From Nitrospirota bacterium (lineage in GTDB: Bacteria; Nitrospirota; Leptospirillia; Leptospirillales; Leptospirillaceae): a DNA stretch of 33,114 bases. Made by a program: the position numbers and the translations under genes. Location: positions 1 to 33,114 of the forward strand of contig JAKAYF010000017.1 in the NCBI GenBank assembly GCA_021816465.1, in the 5' to 3' direction. The notes beneath the pieces are model-generated. The model ran no database searches, had not been told where the DNA came from, and saw nothing but the letters and a program-made list of their open reading frames with translations. Positions 15,988 through 23,793 of this stretch are shown here, piece by piece (position 1 is the first letter of the stretch; each line of letters begins with the position of its first letter).

Positions 15988-16608
15988 ATGATTTACCGTT
16001 GTCGGATATGGTCCATTATACTTTTTATCGGTCTGATATGTCCAATAACAAAGGCTTGGGGGGACAGCTCCAATACCAATCCGACCCCGTTTCCGCCGCT
16101 TTTCGGAACGGCCTTTGGCGGCCCTTCCTCACAGTCTGACCAGGCGATCCAAAAAGATCCTCTTCTCAAATATCCGTCACAGGGGCATATTCTGGTATCG
16201 GATCCATCACAGTGCCAATCGTTTGCGTACTCTTCCGATCCTCCAACGTCCGGTGCCATGACCCATGACTGGATTGCCCAGCCGGAAACAGCCCTGACAG
16301 GCATCTCGAACTGTGCAATCGTTCACGTTCTGTCGAAAGGGAATATCGTCCTTTTTATCAATCCCAAAAAGTTGGATCCGGACACATTAAAGGCAATTGA
16401 AATACTCAAGGGGCCCCCGAAGCCGCCGGCGGCATTTCTGTCACAGGAACAAATCGGGTATGCGGTTATCGTCCTGACCACCGAAAAGTACAAGGATCCG
16501 ATTCTCCTGGCTGCATGGAGACGGTTGCTCCCTTTGCCGGCATGGGACCAGATCCTTGTCAATGGTTTCGTTTCAAACCACCTCGGAAATCCCCACAGGG
16601 GGGAGTAG
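15988..16608 (+). CDS. Exported protein of unknown function
   Basis: A 206-residue protein with a signal peptide (IWSIILFIGLICPITKAWG, cleavage near AWG-DSS). The mature N-terminus is rich in Pro, Ser and Asn (NTNPTPFPPLFGTAFGGPSSQSD). The body contains two Cys (PSQCQSF and SNCAIVHVL) that may form a disulfide, and a likely folded core, GNIVLFINPKKLDPDTLKAIEILKGPPKP. I recognise no family. GAGGGG upstream supports the ATG at 15988. It is divergent from the barrel-protein gene, the two starts being 58 nt apart, so they share a control region. It precedes the mla-like genes by 83 nt, but whether it belongs to that transcript is unclear. Confidence 0.68.
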   Translation: MIYRCRIWSIILFIGLICPITKAWGDSSNTNPTPFPPLFGTAFGGPSSQSDQAIQKDPLLKYPSQGHILVSDPSQCQSFAYSSDPPTSGAMTHDWIAQPETALTGISNCAIVHVLSKGNIVLFINPKKLDPDTLKAIEILKGPPKPPAAFLSQEQIGYAVIVLTTEKYKDPILLAAWRRLLPLPAWDQILVNGFVSNHLGNPHRGE

Positions 16609-16691
16609 TATTCCTGTATTAATCGCAAATAATGTATATTATGTAAACTACGAAAAACATGGCAGGGCGATAACCGGCATGAGCCATCGAC

Positions 16692-17474
16692 ATGGATAGT
16701 CTTTTTCACCGCTTGAATTTTTTCCGGATCTTTTTTTATCTGCGTGATCTCTTCCAGATCATCCTGACATCCTTCTACGATTTGGGGACGATCCTTCTGA
16801 AAAGGAGAAGCTATATTCCGCTTCTTCTTCAGCAGATTCTTTCGATCGGATTCGATGCCATCCCGATTCTGACCATTGTCGGACTTTTGCTCGGGATGGG
16901 AACCGTCGCCGAAGCCGGACTTGAGCTTCCCAAGCTTGGAATTCAGAACCTCGTCGGTACGATCATCATTCATATTATTCTCAGGATTGTCGGTCCATTC
17001 GCCACGGCGATGGTTGTCATCGCCCGTTCGGCTTCGGCAATCTCCGTCGATATCGGAAACATGCGTGTTTCCGGAGAGCTTGACACTATAGAGATGCTTG
17101 GTGTGAATCTTTCTTTTTTTCTTATTACTCCACGAATCTTCGGTGTCCTGATTTCAACGATGGCCCTGACGTTCTATTTCGCGATCTGCTCTTTTACCGG
17201 CGGTTTTCTCATGGGGCTCTTCGGGCTCTCGATGCCGATGGTCTCTTTGATCGAGAGTCTCAAGACCAGCCTGACCTTGACCGACCTTCTTGTTCCTCTC
17301 ATGGACAGTGCTGCATTCGGTCTGATTATTGCCGCTGTTTCCGTATACCATGGGCTTTCCGTCGGTCAGTCCCCGAACGATGTTCCCAGGGAAACGAACA
17401 AGGCGCTTGTCAACGCAATCGTTTTATGCACACTGGTCTTGACGATTATTCAGATTTTTCTGATTTTTGCCTGA
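16692..17474 (+). CDS. mlaE: MlaE-family ABC transporter permease
   Basis: A 260-residue inner-membrane protein with five to six hydrophobic helices. LQQILSIGFDAIPILTIVGLLLGMGTVAEAG, IVGPFATAMVVIARSASAISVDIGNMRVSGELDTIEMLGV and the closing helix are the conserved MlaE/YrbE pattern, in particular the R-S-A-S-A-I-S...E-L-D-T-I-E-M-L-G stretch. It would form the permease of a retrograde or anterograde phospholipid transporter together with the ATPase and MCE protein that follow. An in-frame stop 12 nt upstream limits the start to ATG 16692 or later. No clear ribosome binding site is seen. Confidence 0.9.
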   Translation: MDSLFHRLNFFRIFFYLRDLFQIILTSFYDLGTILLKRRSYIPLLLQQILSIGFDAIPILTIVGLLLGMGTVAEAGLELPKLGIQNLVGTIIIHIILRIVGPFATAMVVIARSASAISVDIGNMRVSGELDTIEMLGVNLSFFLITPRIFGVLISTMALTFYFAICSFTGGFLMGLFGLSMPMVSLIESLKTSLTLTDLLVPLMDSAAFGLIIAAVSVYHGLSVGQSPNDVPRETNKALVNAIVLCTLVLTIIQIFLIFA

Positions 17475-17481
17475 GGACACT

Positions 17482-18207
17482 ATGACACAGGAACCCCTTC
17501 TGGATCTGGATAATGCGACATTTCTCCCTGTTGGAAGCGATGGCCCCCAACTTTCATCTGTCACATTTGCCATCTCCAAGGGAGACCATACTTATATCCT
17601 TGGCAAGGCCGGATCGGGGAAATCGCTTCTGGTCAAGTCCATCATGGGGCTCATTCCCCTTGCAACAGGCCGCTACATGGCTTTCGGGCGCTCAATGAAG
17701 GATCCTGACAACCTTATATTGCATTACATCCGAAAAAAAATCGGTCTTCTTCCGGAAAATGGTGTCTTGATCAACTCCCTGACGATCAGGGAAAATCTGG
17801 TTTTTCCACTCAAGTACCTGAACCAGAACAAGAATGAACGCCCTTATGAAAGGATTGACCTTATTCTGGCAGAGCATCAGATGGAAAAGATCGCCGATCT
17901 TTATCCCTACCAGATCGGGGTTAATGCGCAAAAAAGCATCGGTCTTTTAAGAGCGATGCTTTTCTCTCCGGCACTGCTTATTCTCGATGATCCGTATGAA
18001 GGTCTCGATCAGGACGGGATCAGGCTCTTTCATCAGTATTTTCAGGATATTCTACAAAATCAGCATACAACCATTCTCCTTTTCTCCAGAAAGCCCATCC
18101 AGCCCACAGGGATTTTCAAGAGATCCCTCCTGATGGAGCGAGATAAAACCTTCCGGGATGCGGAAAACGAAAAGACAAACTTCCTTGTTTTTCCGGAAAA
18201 AATCTAA
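17482..18207 (+). CDS. MlaF-like ABC ATPase with degenerate catalytic motifs
   Basis: The ORF track starts at TTG 17467, but ATG 17482 with GAGGA four bases upstream is more likely, giving 241 residues and a 7-nt gap to mlaE. Walker A is intact (GKAGSGKS, 41-48). The other ABC motifs depart from consensus: the Q-loop position reads LPENG with Glu92 in place of Gln, the LSGG signature position reads IGVN (145-148), Walker B reads LLILDDP with Asp170 in place of the catalytic Glu, and the H-switch region reads ILLFSRKP with no His. The D-loop EGLD is kept. Family assignment rests on position beside mlaE and on the Walker motifs. It may hydrolyse ATP slowly, or act as a nucleotide-binding regulator; a second ATPase elsewhere could drive transport. 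Confidence 0.82.
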   Translation: MTQEPLLDLDNATFLPVGSDGPQLSSVTFAISKGDHTYILGKAGSGKSLLVKSIMGLIPLATGRYMAFGRSMKDPDNLILHYIRKKIGLLPENGVLINSLTIRENLVFPLKYLNQNKNERPYERIDLILAEHQMEKIADLYPYQIGVNAQKSIGLLRAMLFSPALLILDDPYEGLDQDGIRLFHQYFQDILQNQHTTILLFSRKPIQPTGIFKRSLLMERDKTFRDAENEKTNFLVFPEKI

Positions 18208-18269
18208 TTTCACTTTCTGCATGGAACGGGCCGGATCACTTTTCGCGTCCCGACTTTGTTTAAAAAAGG

Positions 18270-18298
18270 TTGTCAAACGTGCTGCGGATCAATATGAT
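18270..18298 (+). promoter_or_regulatory. Sigma-70-type promoter inside the mla-like cluster
   Basis: TTGTCA (18270-18275) and TATGAT (18293-18298) are separated by exactly 17 bases, each one mismatch from consensus. It lies in the 238-nt gap between the ATPase and MCE genes, and would give the latter a leader of about 140 nt. The gap holds nothing else I can support. Confidence 0.62.
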
Positions 18299-18445
18299 CA
18301 GAAGACAGCTTATCCACGCCAGCCATGATTCTGGAAAAAATTCTTCTGATAACAATCAACCAGCGGTTCAAACGGCTTTCATCCGAACCTGAATCCATGA
18401 GGAGCCTGTGGCGCTATTTTTGTCCTTTCCGCCACAAAAAACATT

Positions 18446-19360
18446 ATGAAGCTTCACTATGTTCATCGGGAAAATGAAAAGCGCCTTGAGCGACTCGCCG
18501 CCTTTTTTCTCCTGATCCCCCTTCTGGGGTTCTTCTTCGGTCTTTACGAGGTGGCAGTCAATCAGCATGCTTTCGACAAGCGCTACAAAATCTACACGAT
18601 TCTTGACCAGTCGTTTGGCATCGTTCCTGGTGTTCCCGTCAAACTTGCGGGTATCGCCATCGGCGAGGTCAAGTCCGTCGACTTTACCAAGCTGAACCAG
18701 ATTCGTGTCGAAATGGAGGTGCTCAGAAAGTATGAGCCAAAAATCAGGCAGGACTCTTTTATTACCGTGGAAAAATCGGGAATTATCTCCGGAGACGTAA
18801 CCCTCAGGATCAGTCTCGGCTCCCCATGGTTGCCAGTTATTCTTCCTGGCCACAGGATCAAGGGAGAGGCTCCCCTCACCCTTGACCAGATCATGGCAAA
18901 GCTCAATCCCACCATCCTGAACCTTCAGAGAATCGTGGCCAACATTGCCGACCTTTCCGATTCCGTAGACCGCGGAAAAGGAACGGTCGGGGCCATTTTG
19001 AAGAGGCAGGAGATCTATGACGAACTTCGGGATACTGCCGGGAATATCCGCCAGACAACAGAAAAGGTGAGGGATTCGGTGGACCGACTTCCTGCGATCA
19101 TGAAAAATGTGGATCAGTCGATCAAGGATGTCAAAGCAGCCACTCCCAAACTGGCACCAATCTCAAAATCGGCCCTGTCGCTTGTTGTCGATACAAAGAA
19201 AACCATTTCCAACGCGGATGAGATTCTTGAAAGCCTCCAGCAGAGCTGGCCTCTCAGGGACCTGATCCAGATACCTGAAGCGACTCTTCCCCTCGGCCAG
19301 TCGACAAGAGATTCCCTGCCCTATCCACAATCCGGCGCGGGGGGGAACAAAAAGCCATGA
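18446..19360 (+). CDS. mlaD: MCE-domain protein (MlaD-like)
   Basis: A 304-residue protein anchored by one N-terminal helix (LAAFFLLIPLLGFFFGLYEVAV, about 17-38). The MCE domain follows (IYTILDQSFGIVPGVPVKLAGIAIGEVKSVDF ... VTLRISLGSP), which in MlaD forms a periplasmic hexameric ring with a lipid channel. The C-terminal half is helical and amphipathic (IADLSDSVDRGKGTVGAIL, IRQTTEKVRDSVDRLPAIMKNVDQSIKDVKAATPKL), longer than in E. coli MlaD and more like needle-type MCE proteins. An in-frame TGA at 18398 bounds the start; no strong ribosome binding site is visible. Its stop overlaps the next gene by 4 nt. Confidence 0.9.
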   Translation: MKLHYVHRENEKRLERLAAFFLLIPLLGFFFGLYEVAVNQHAFDKRYKIYTILDQSFGIVPGVPVKLAGIAIGEVKSVDFTKLNQIRVEMEVLRKYEPKIRQDSFITVEKSGIISGDVTLRISLGSPWLPVILPGHRIKGEAPLTLDQIMAKLNPTILNLQRIVANIADLSDSVDRGKGTVGAILKRQEIYDELRDTAGNIRQTTEKVRDSVDRLPAIMKNVDQSIKDVKAATPKLAPISKSALSLVVDTKKTISNADEILESLQQSWPLRDLIQIPEATLPLGQSTRDSLPYPQSGAGGNKKP

Positions 19361-20292
19361 GCGCTCTCTTTCGGCAAAAGACAAAAAGGTGGGCCCTTCT
19401 GACAGGGGTGATTCTTCTTTCCCTCGGAGCATGTTCCTGGTCCTCTCATCGGCTGACCGGTAACATGCTTAAAGCCAACGATAACCTTTTGAGTGCGTCG
19501 AAACTTATCGAGGCCGGCCATCCTGAAGAGGCCCTGATCGTTTTGCGGTCAGCCCTCCACCAATATCAGCTTTTGGGAAATCTTCCCCTTTCTGTCCAGA
19601 CAATGAACCAGATCGGAACCCTTTACGCAAGAACAGGCCAGTATTCTCTTGCCGTTCTATGGTTCCAGAGATCCCTGGCCCTTGCGACAATCCTTTCTGA
19701 TCCTTCCCTGGAGGCCGACACGCTGGCTCTTGTGGCCCAGGTCGAATGGCAGCTTGGCAAAACGTCCGATGCACAGAAAGAGGTTATTGCAGGCATTGTC
19801 ATTTCGAAAAAGATCAAGCATGCGAAAAATCGGCACGAGGTTCTTTCAATCTTGTATTCGGTGAGCGGTTTGGTCAATTCAAGGTTGAACAAACAGGATC
19901 AGGCACTGGCGGATTTTCATCAATCAATCGATTACAGCAAAAAAATTGGTGATCTGAAAAAGGAATCGGAGGCGGAAGGGAATATTGGAAGGATCTACCT
20001 TCTGGAGAAGAATCCTCAAAAAGCCATCACGTTCTTTCAGAGGGCCCTCTCCCTCGACCACAAGACACAAACCCCGGAAGGAATCGCGTTTGACTCCGAA
20101 GGGCTTTCCCTGGCTTACAACAATATAAAAAGCTACAGACAGGCACTCATCAACATCCTTGTTGCCATCCCGATCCGAAAGCTTCAGGGACCGGAAGAAC
20201 TTTACAAAAAAGATCTCTCGCTATTGCATGACATCGAGATGAACAGGCATCACACAGACGAACTCCTGATTCTGGACAAGTGGACGCGCTAG
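19357..20292 (+). CDS. TPR-repeat lipoprotein coupled to the MCE gene
   Basis: A 311-residue lipoprotein: the signal ends LSLGACSW, placing the lipidated Cys at residue 26. At least four or five tetratricopeptide repeats follow, for example ASKLIEAGHPEEALIVLRSALHQYQ, NQIGTLYARTGQYSLAVLWFQRSLAL, SGLVNSRLNKQDQALADFHQSIDY and GNIGRIYLLEKNPQKAITFFQRALSL. Such repeats hold protein partners. Its ATG overlaps the mlaD stop (ATGA), so it is very probably made with MlaD. It could be an outer- or inner-membrane partner of the lipid transporter, filling the place of MlaA/MlaC or an auxiliary lipoprotein. That role is an inference from position only. Confidence 0.83.
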   Translation: MSALFRQKTKRWALLTGVILLSLGACSWSSHRLTGNMLKANDNLLSASKLIEAGHPEEALIVLRSALHQYQLLGNLPLSVQTMNQIGTLYARTGQYSLAVLWFQRSLALATILSDPSLEADTLALVAQVEWQLGKTSDAQKEVIAGIVISKKIKHAKNRHEVLSILYSVSGLVNSRLNKQDQALADFHQSIDYSKKIGDLKKESEAEGNIGRIYLLEKNPQKAITFFQRALSLDHKTQTPEGIAFDSEGLSLAYNNIKSYRQALINILVAIPIRKLQGPEELYKKDLSLLHDIEMNRHHTDELLILDKWTR

Positions 20293-20358
20293 CGCTCTGA
20301 TCGAGAGAGCCTCATCCACTTTCCAATCAGGACGAATCTCCACTGCCCTGTGTTTTCC

Positions 20359-20580
20359 TTACCCTTTTTTCTCCCCTTTTCCCTTTTCGGACTCTTCAAT
20401 CGGGTACCCCCAGGGATCAACTTTCGGGCGATCCGCAGGGAGTTTCTTGTCCATCACCTTTTCGTACTGAACCAGCCGCTGAACGCCCAGGCCAACAAGA
20501 AATGCAAGCCCGATCACTCCCATGAAGATGATGATATAGTTCACAGTCGAGTTCAGATTGCTTCCAATATCTGTACCCAT
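20359..20580 (-). CDS. Small single-TM protein, function unknown
   Basis: A 73-residue protein with one transmembrane helix (VNYIIIFMGVIGLAFLVGLGVQRL, about 13-36) and a basic, Lys-rich tail (ESEKGKGEKKG). AAGGAA lies six bases before the ATG at 20580, which supports it as a real gene. It begins 55 nt after fdhE on the same strand and is the last gene of the long minus-strand run. Its size and plan resemble small subunits of membrane enzymes, but no family is recognised. Confidence 0.68.
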   Translation of the reverse strand: MGTDIGSNLNSTVNYIIIFMGVIGLAFLVGLGVQRLVQYEKVMDKKLPADRPKVDPWGYPIEESEKGKGEKKG

Positions 20581-20635
20581 GGTGTTCCTTCCCCTTTGCT
20601 CTGTTCAAGAGAGTCTGTTCCCTGATAAATGCGCT

Positions 20636-21541
20636 TTAGAACTTTGGGCTGTCAATTCCCGGACGGACAATGATTTCGGCTCTCCCGGGAGGTTGTCCCA
20701 GCGGATGAAACCCCATCTCCATCGCGGCAAGGTCAAGATGGATTCCCAGAATTTCCTGGAAGTCCGAGTCCAGATCTTCTTCCGCATAACGCTGGTCAAC
20801 GACCTTCAGGTAGGAAAAGCATCCCTCGCATGCGAGTATCCCCTGATTCTCTTCAGGATGCTTGTATAAAAGATTAACCCGGTCAGGATCGATCAACCCA
20901 CAGGAAGGACATCCCTCCGGAGGATGCGCCAGCCATGAGAACGAGCAGAAATAGCAGAAATATCGCCTCTCGTCGGGAGAGAGCGTCTGTCCCAGGGAAG
21001 GGGCGGCTCCGCAGACAGGACACAACGGGTAGTCCCAGTCCAGGGAGCGGAGGACCGTTCGCAATGTTTCATGGAGGCGCTCGAAGGAGACCCTGAGCGA
21101 CATCCTCAACAGATGGAGCAGCAAGGGACCCGGTACCTCGGTTTCCTGGGAAACGCGATCCAGAAAGCCGTCATCGTGAGCCAGAACCGAGCGGATGAAC
21201 CAGGCTTCCCCTCTTCCAGATCCACGAAGGTATGCGGCCATCTTTGAGGCCAGAACCTCCCTCTCCCCCCCGCCGGTTTTCATGACGGTAAGAATGCGCC
21301 TCATCTGATTTTCAGAATTGGTCAGCGATATCTTGGAAAAAAGAGGTCGGTCGATCAGTGGTTGTCCTGACTTCATTCTCTGGCGGACATCCGGTTCCGA
21401 AAGACAGACCACCGGCAGAAAGTCGTCAGGGGATGAGGAGTTCCATATTTCCTCGATCCGGTGCTGGAATTCAAAGATATCCCTCAGGTGTGGCCTGGCC
21501 TTTATATGGGCCGCCAGTCTTTTTTCCCTGTCCATGATCAT
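20636..21541 (-). CDS. fdhE: Formate dehydrogenase accessory protein FdhE
   Basis: A 301-residue FdhE-type protein, which helps assemble or protect respiratory formate dehydrogenase. The C-terminal half holds four CxxC pairs, CPVCG, CYFC, CPSCG and CEGC, in the rubredoxin-like spacing of FdhE, and the neighbouring SLGQTLSPDERRYFCYFCSFSWL matches the family pattern. The N-terminal half is helical. Its ATG at 21541 overlaps the rel stop by 4 nt (a second ATG lies two codons on), so it is translated in series with rel. No formate dehydrogenase gene is in the window. Confidence 0.85.
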   Translation of the reverse strand: MIMDREKRLAAHIKARPHLRDIFEFQHRIEEIWNSSSPDDFLPVVCLSEPDVRQRMKSGQPLIDRPLFSKISLTNSENQMRRILTVMKTGGGEREVLASKMAAYLRGSGRGEAWFIRSVLAHDDGFLDRVSQETEVPGPLLLHLLRMSLRVSFERLHETLRTVLRSLDWDYPLCPVCGAAPSLGQTLSPDERRYFCYFCSFSWLAHPPEGCPSCGLIDPDRVNLLYKHPEENQGILACEGCFSYLKVVDQRYAEEDLDSDFQEILGIHLDLAAMEMGFHPLGQPPGRAEIIVRPGIDSPKF

Positions 21542-23793
21542 GCGGGTTCCGATCTACGGGTATTCTCCCCGGTCATTCGTTTGAGTCGCTGGACGCTGAT
21601 CACACCCCGGACCCTTCGGATTGCTTCCATAATGGATTCAAGGTCAGAGGTGTTTTTAACTCCAAGCGCGATTTCAATAACCGCCATTTTATGTCGATCC
21701 TGCTTGACTTCAGCGTGATTGATGTTTGCACCCTTCTCCGAAATGGCGGCCGAGACTCCGGCCAGCATCCCGGGCTTATCCTCCATTAAAACCCTTATCT
21801 GGACTTCAAAAAGATTGTTCGGATCATTGTCCCATGTCGACTGGATCAGACGCTCCTTCTGAATGGAGAGGTGAACCAGATTGGGGCAGTCCCTGGCATG
21901 AATGACAACACCCCTTCCCCTCGAAATATAGCCGATGATCTCCTCACCGGGAACGGGGCTGCAGCAGCGGGCAAGGCTGATGAGGAGATCTTTTCCTCCA
22001 CCCCGGACAACAACGGGGTGGTTCGTCAGAGGGAAGGACTCCTGTGGGTATTCCTGTCCGGTGGTCTCAGGGGTGACAGGAACGAGCTTCCTCAGGATGA
22101 CATTGGGGGAAATCTGGCCGAACCCGATCCTTGAATAGACATTCTCGAGTGTCGGGGAGGATTGGTCCGAATAACTGAGAATGACTTCAAGGGATGGAGA
22201 CTTCAGATAATCTGAAAGGTTCAGTCGTGCCTTCCTGAATTCATTTTCCAGAGACTTCCTGCCAATTTCGGCACTTTGCCGGTCTTCCTCTTCCTTGAGC
22301 CAGTGGCGTATTCTGGCCCTTGCTCTTGGTGTTGCGACAAATCGGAGCCAGTCCTTGCTTGGGGACTGGGAGGGGCTTGAAATAATTTCCACGATGTCGC
22401 CACTCTGGAGCTCGGTCTTGATCGGCGACCACCGGCCATTGATCCGCGCACCCATGCAGTGATGGCCAAGTTCGGTATGGATGCTGTAGGCGAAATCGAT
22501 AGCCGTCGACCCCTTGATCATTTCCTTGACCTGGCCTTTAGGGGTAAAAACGTATACCTCGTCGGGGAAAAGGTTGACCTTGACCGAGTCCATGAACTCA
22601 CGGTTGTCAGGCAGTTCTTTCTGCCATTCAACGAGTTGGCGAAGCCATGCAACGACCTTTCTCTCTCCCTCTGCCGGAGAGCCGTCGGCATTTTCCTTGT
22701 AGTTCCAGTGGGCTGCGATTCCCTCTTCCGCGACGCGGTGCATCTCCTCAGTCCTGATCTGGAACTCGACAGGAATGCCTTCCGATCCAATAACGGTCGT
22801 ATGGAGAGACTGGTACATGTTGGACTTCGGCACCGCTATGAAGTCCTTGATCCTTCCTGCCATCGGTTTCCAGAGGCTGTGCAGAAGACCCAGGATGGCA
22901 TAGCAGTTGAGTTTTGTATCGGTGATGATCCTGATCCCCATGAGGTCATAGATCTCCTCAAACGGGATCTCCTGGAGAGTCATTTTTCTGTAGATACTGT
23001 AGATATGCTTGTAGCGACCCTGAACCTCGCCCTGCAGATTGTTTGCCAGCAGGGCGTCCTGCACGGTCTTGACAATCGTGCTGATATAGTTCTTTCTTTC
23101 CCGTCTCCGGTTTGAAACCTTTATTTTCAGATCCTGGTAGGTTTCCCTGTCCTGGACAGAAAACGAGAGGTCTTCGAGTTCGGATTTGATCCAGCCGATT
23201 CCAAGACGGTTTGCAAGGGGCGCGTAGATCTCCAGCGTCTCCTGGGCGATAGCCCGCTGGCGATCCATGTTCAGGGAGGCGATCGTCCTCATGTTATGGA
23301 GACGATCGGCAAGCTTCACAAGGATCACCCGGATGTCTTCCGACATGGACAGGAGCATCTTGCGGAAATTTTCGGCCTGCTTTTCCGCTTTTGTCGCCTG
23401 GAAATGAAACTTTCCAATTTTCGTCACGCCGTCAATAAGGGAGACAACCTTGCTTCCAAAAAGGGATTCGATCTGTTCGGAGGTCAGTGTCGTGTCCTCA
23501 AGCGTGTCGTGCAGGAGGGCGGTAATGAGGCAGGTTTCGTCAACCTTCATGCTTGCAAGGATCCATGCCACATTGAGGGGATGCTCAACGTAGGACTCTC
23601 CTGAGCGGCGGAACTGACCCTCATGGGCCTTTGCCGAGAGCTCATAGGCCTGTCGGATCCTCTGCTGGGCCTCTTCGGAAAGGTTGTATTTTCTCGTTGC
23701 TTCGAGCAGGCTGTCGATCGTGACGGGAGGAGCGACCGAAGCAACAGGGACGGAACTGATTTCCTTCACATCAGAAACATCATTGTTATTCAT
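21538..23793 (-). CDS. rel: Bifunctional (p)ppGpp synthetase/hydrolase of the RelA/SpoT family
   Basis: A 751-residue stringent-response enzyme. The N-terminal HD hydrolase domain is intact (SYVEHPLNVAWIL, LLHDTLEDT, KLADRLHNMRTI). The synthetase domain follows (IYSIYRKM, DLMGIRIITD, NMYQSLHTTVIG, EFQIRTEEMHRVAEEGIAAHWNYK). A TGS domain (VYVFTPKGQVKEMIKGSTAIDFAYSIHTELGHHC) and a C-terminal ACT domain (VLMEDKPGMLAGVSAAISEKGANINHAEV) complete the usual order. Both active sites look intact, so it should both make and degrade (p)ppGpp. It overlaps recJ by 8 nt upstream and fdhE by 4 nt downstream. Confidence 0.96.
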   Translation of the reverse strand: MNNNDVSDVKEISSVPVASVAPPVTIDSLLEATRKYNLSEEAQQRIRQAYELSAKAHEGQFRRSGESYVEHPLNVAWILASMKVDETCLITALLHDTLEDTTLTSEQIESLFGSKVVSLIDGVTKIGKFHFQATKAEKQAENFRKMLLSMSEDIRVILVKLADRLHNMRTIASLNMDRQRAIAQETLEIYAPLANRLGIGWIKSELEDLSFSVQDRETYQDLKIKVSNRRRERKNYISTIVKTVQDALLANNLQGEVQGRYKHIYSIYRKMTLQEIPFEEIYDLMGIRIITDTKLNCYAILGLLHSLWKPMAGRIKDFIAVPKSNMYQSLHTTVIGSEGIPVEFQIRTEEMHRVAEEGIAAHWNYKENADGSPAEGERKVVAWLRQLVEWQKELPDNREFMDSVKVNLFPDEVYVFTPKGQVKEMIKGSTAIDFAYSIHTELGHHCMGARINGRWSPIKTELQSGDIVEIISSPSQSPSKDWLRFVATPRARARIRHWLKEEEDRQSAEIGRKSLENEFRKARLNLSDYLKSPSLEVILSYSDQSSPTLENVYSRIGFGQISPNVILRKLVPVTPETTGQEYPQESFPLTNHPVVVRGGGKDLLISLARCCSPVPGEEIIGYISRGRGVVIHARDCPNLVHLSIQKERLIQSTWDNDPNNLFEVQIRVLMEDKPGMLAGVSAAISEKGANINHAEVKQDRHKMAVIEIALGVKNTSDLESIMEAIRRVRGVISVQRLKRMTGENTRRSEPA

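Noticed and set aside
18295-18393. 32-codon frame in the gap before mlaD
   Set aside because: It starts inside the -10 box of the predicted promoter and has no ribosome binding site.
22459-23115. 218-codon plus-strand frame antisense to rel
   Set aside because: Rel motifs on the minus strand are complete, and this frame has no recognisable protein features.
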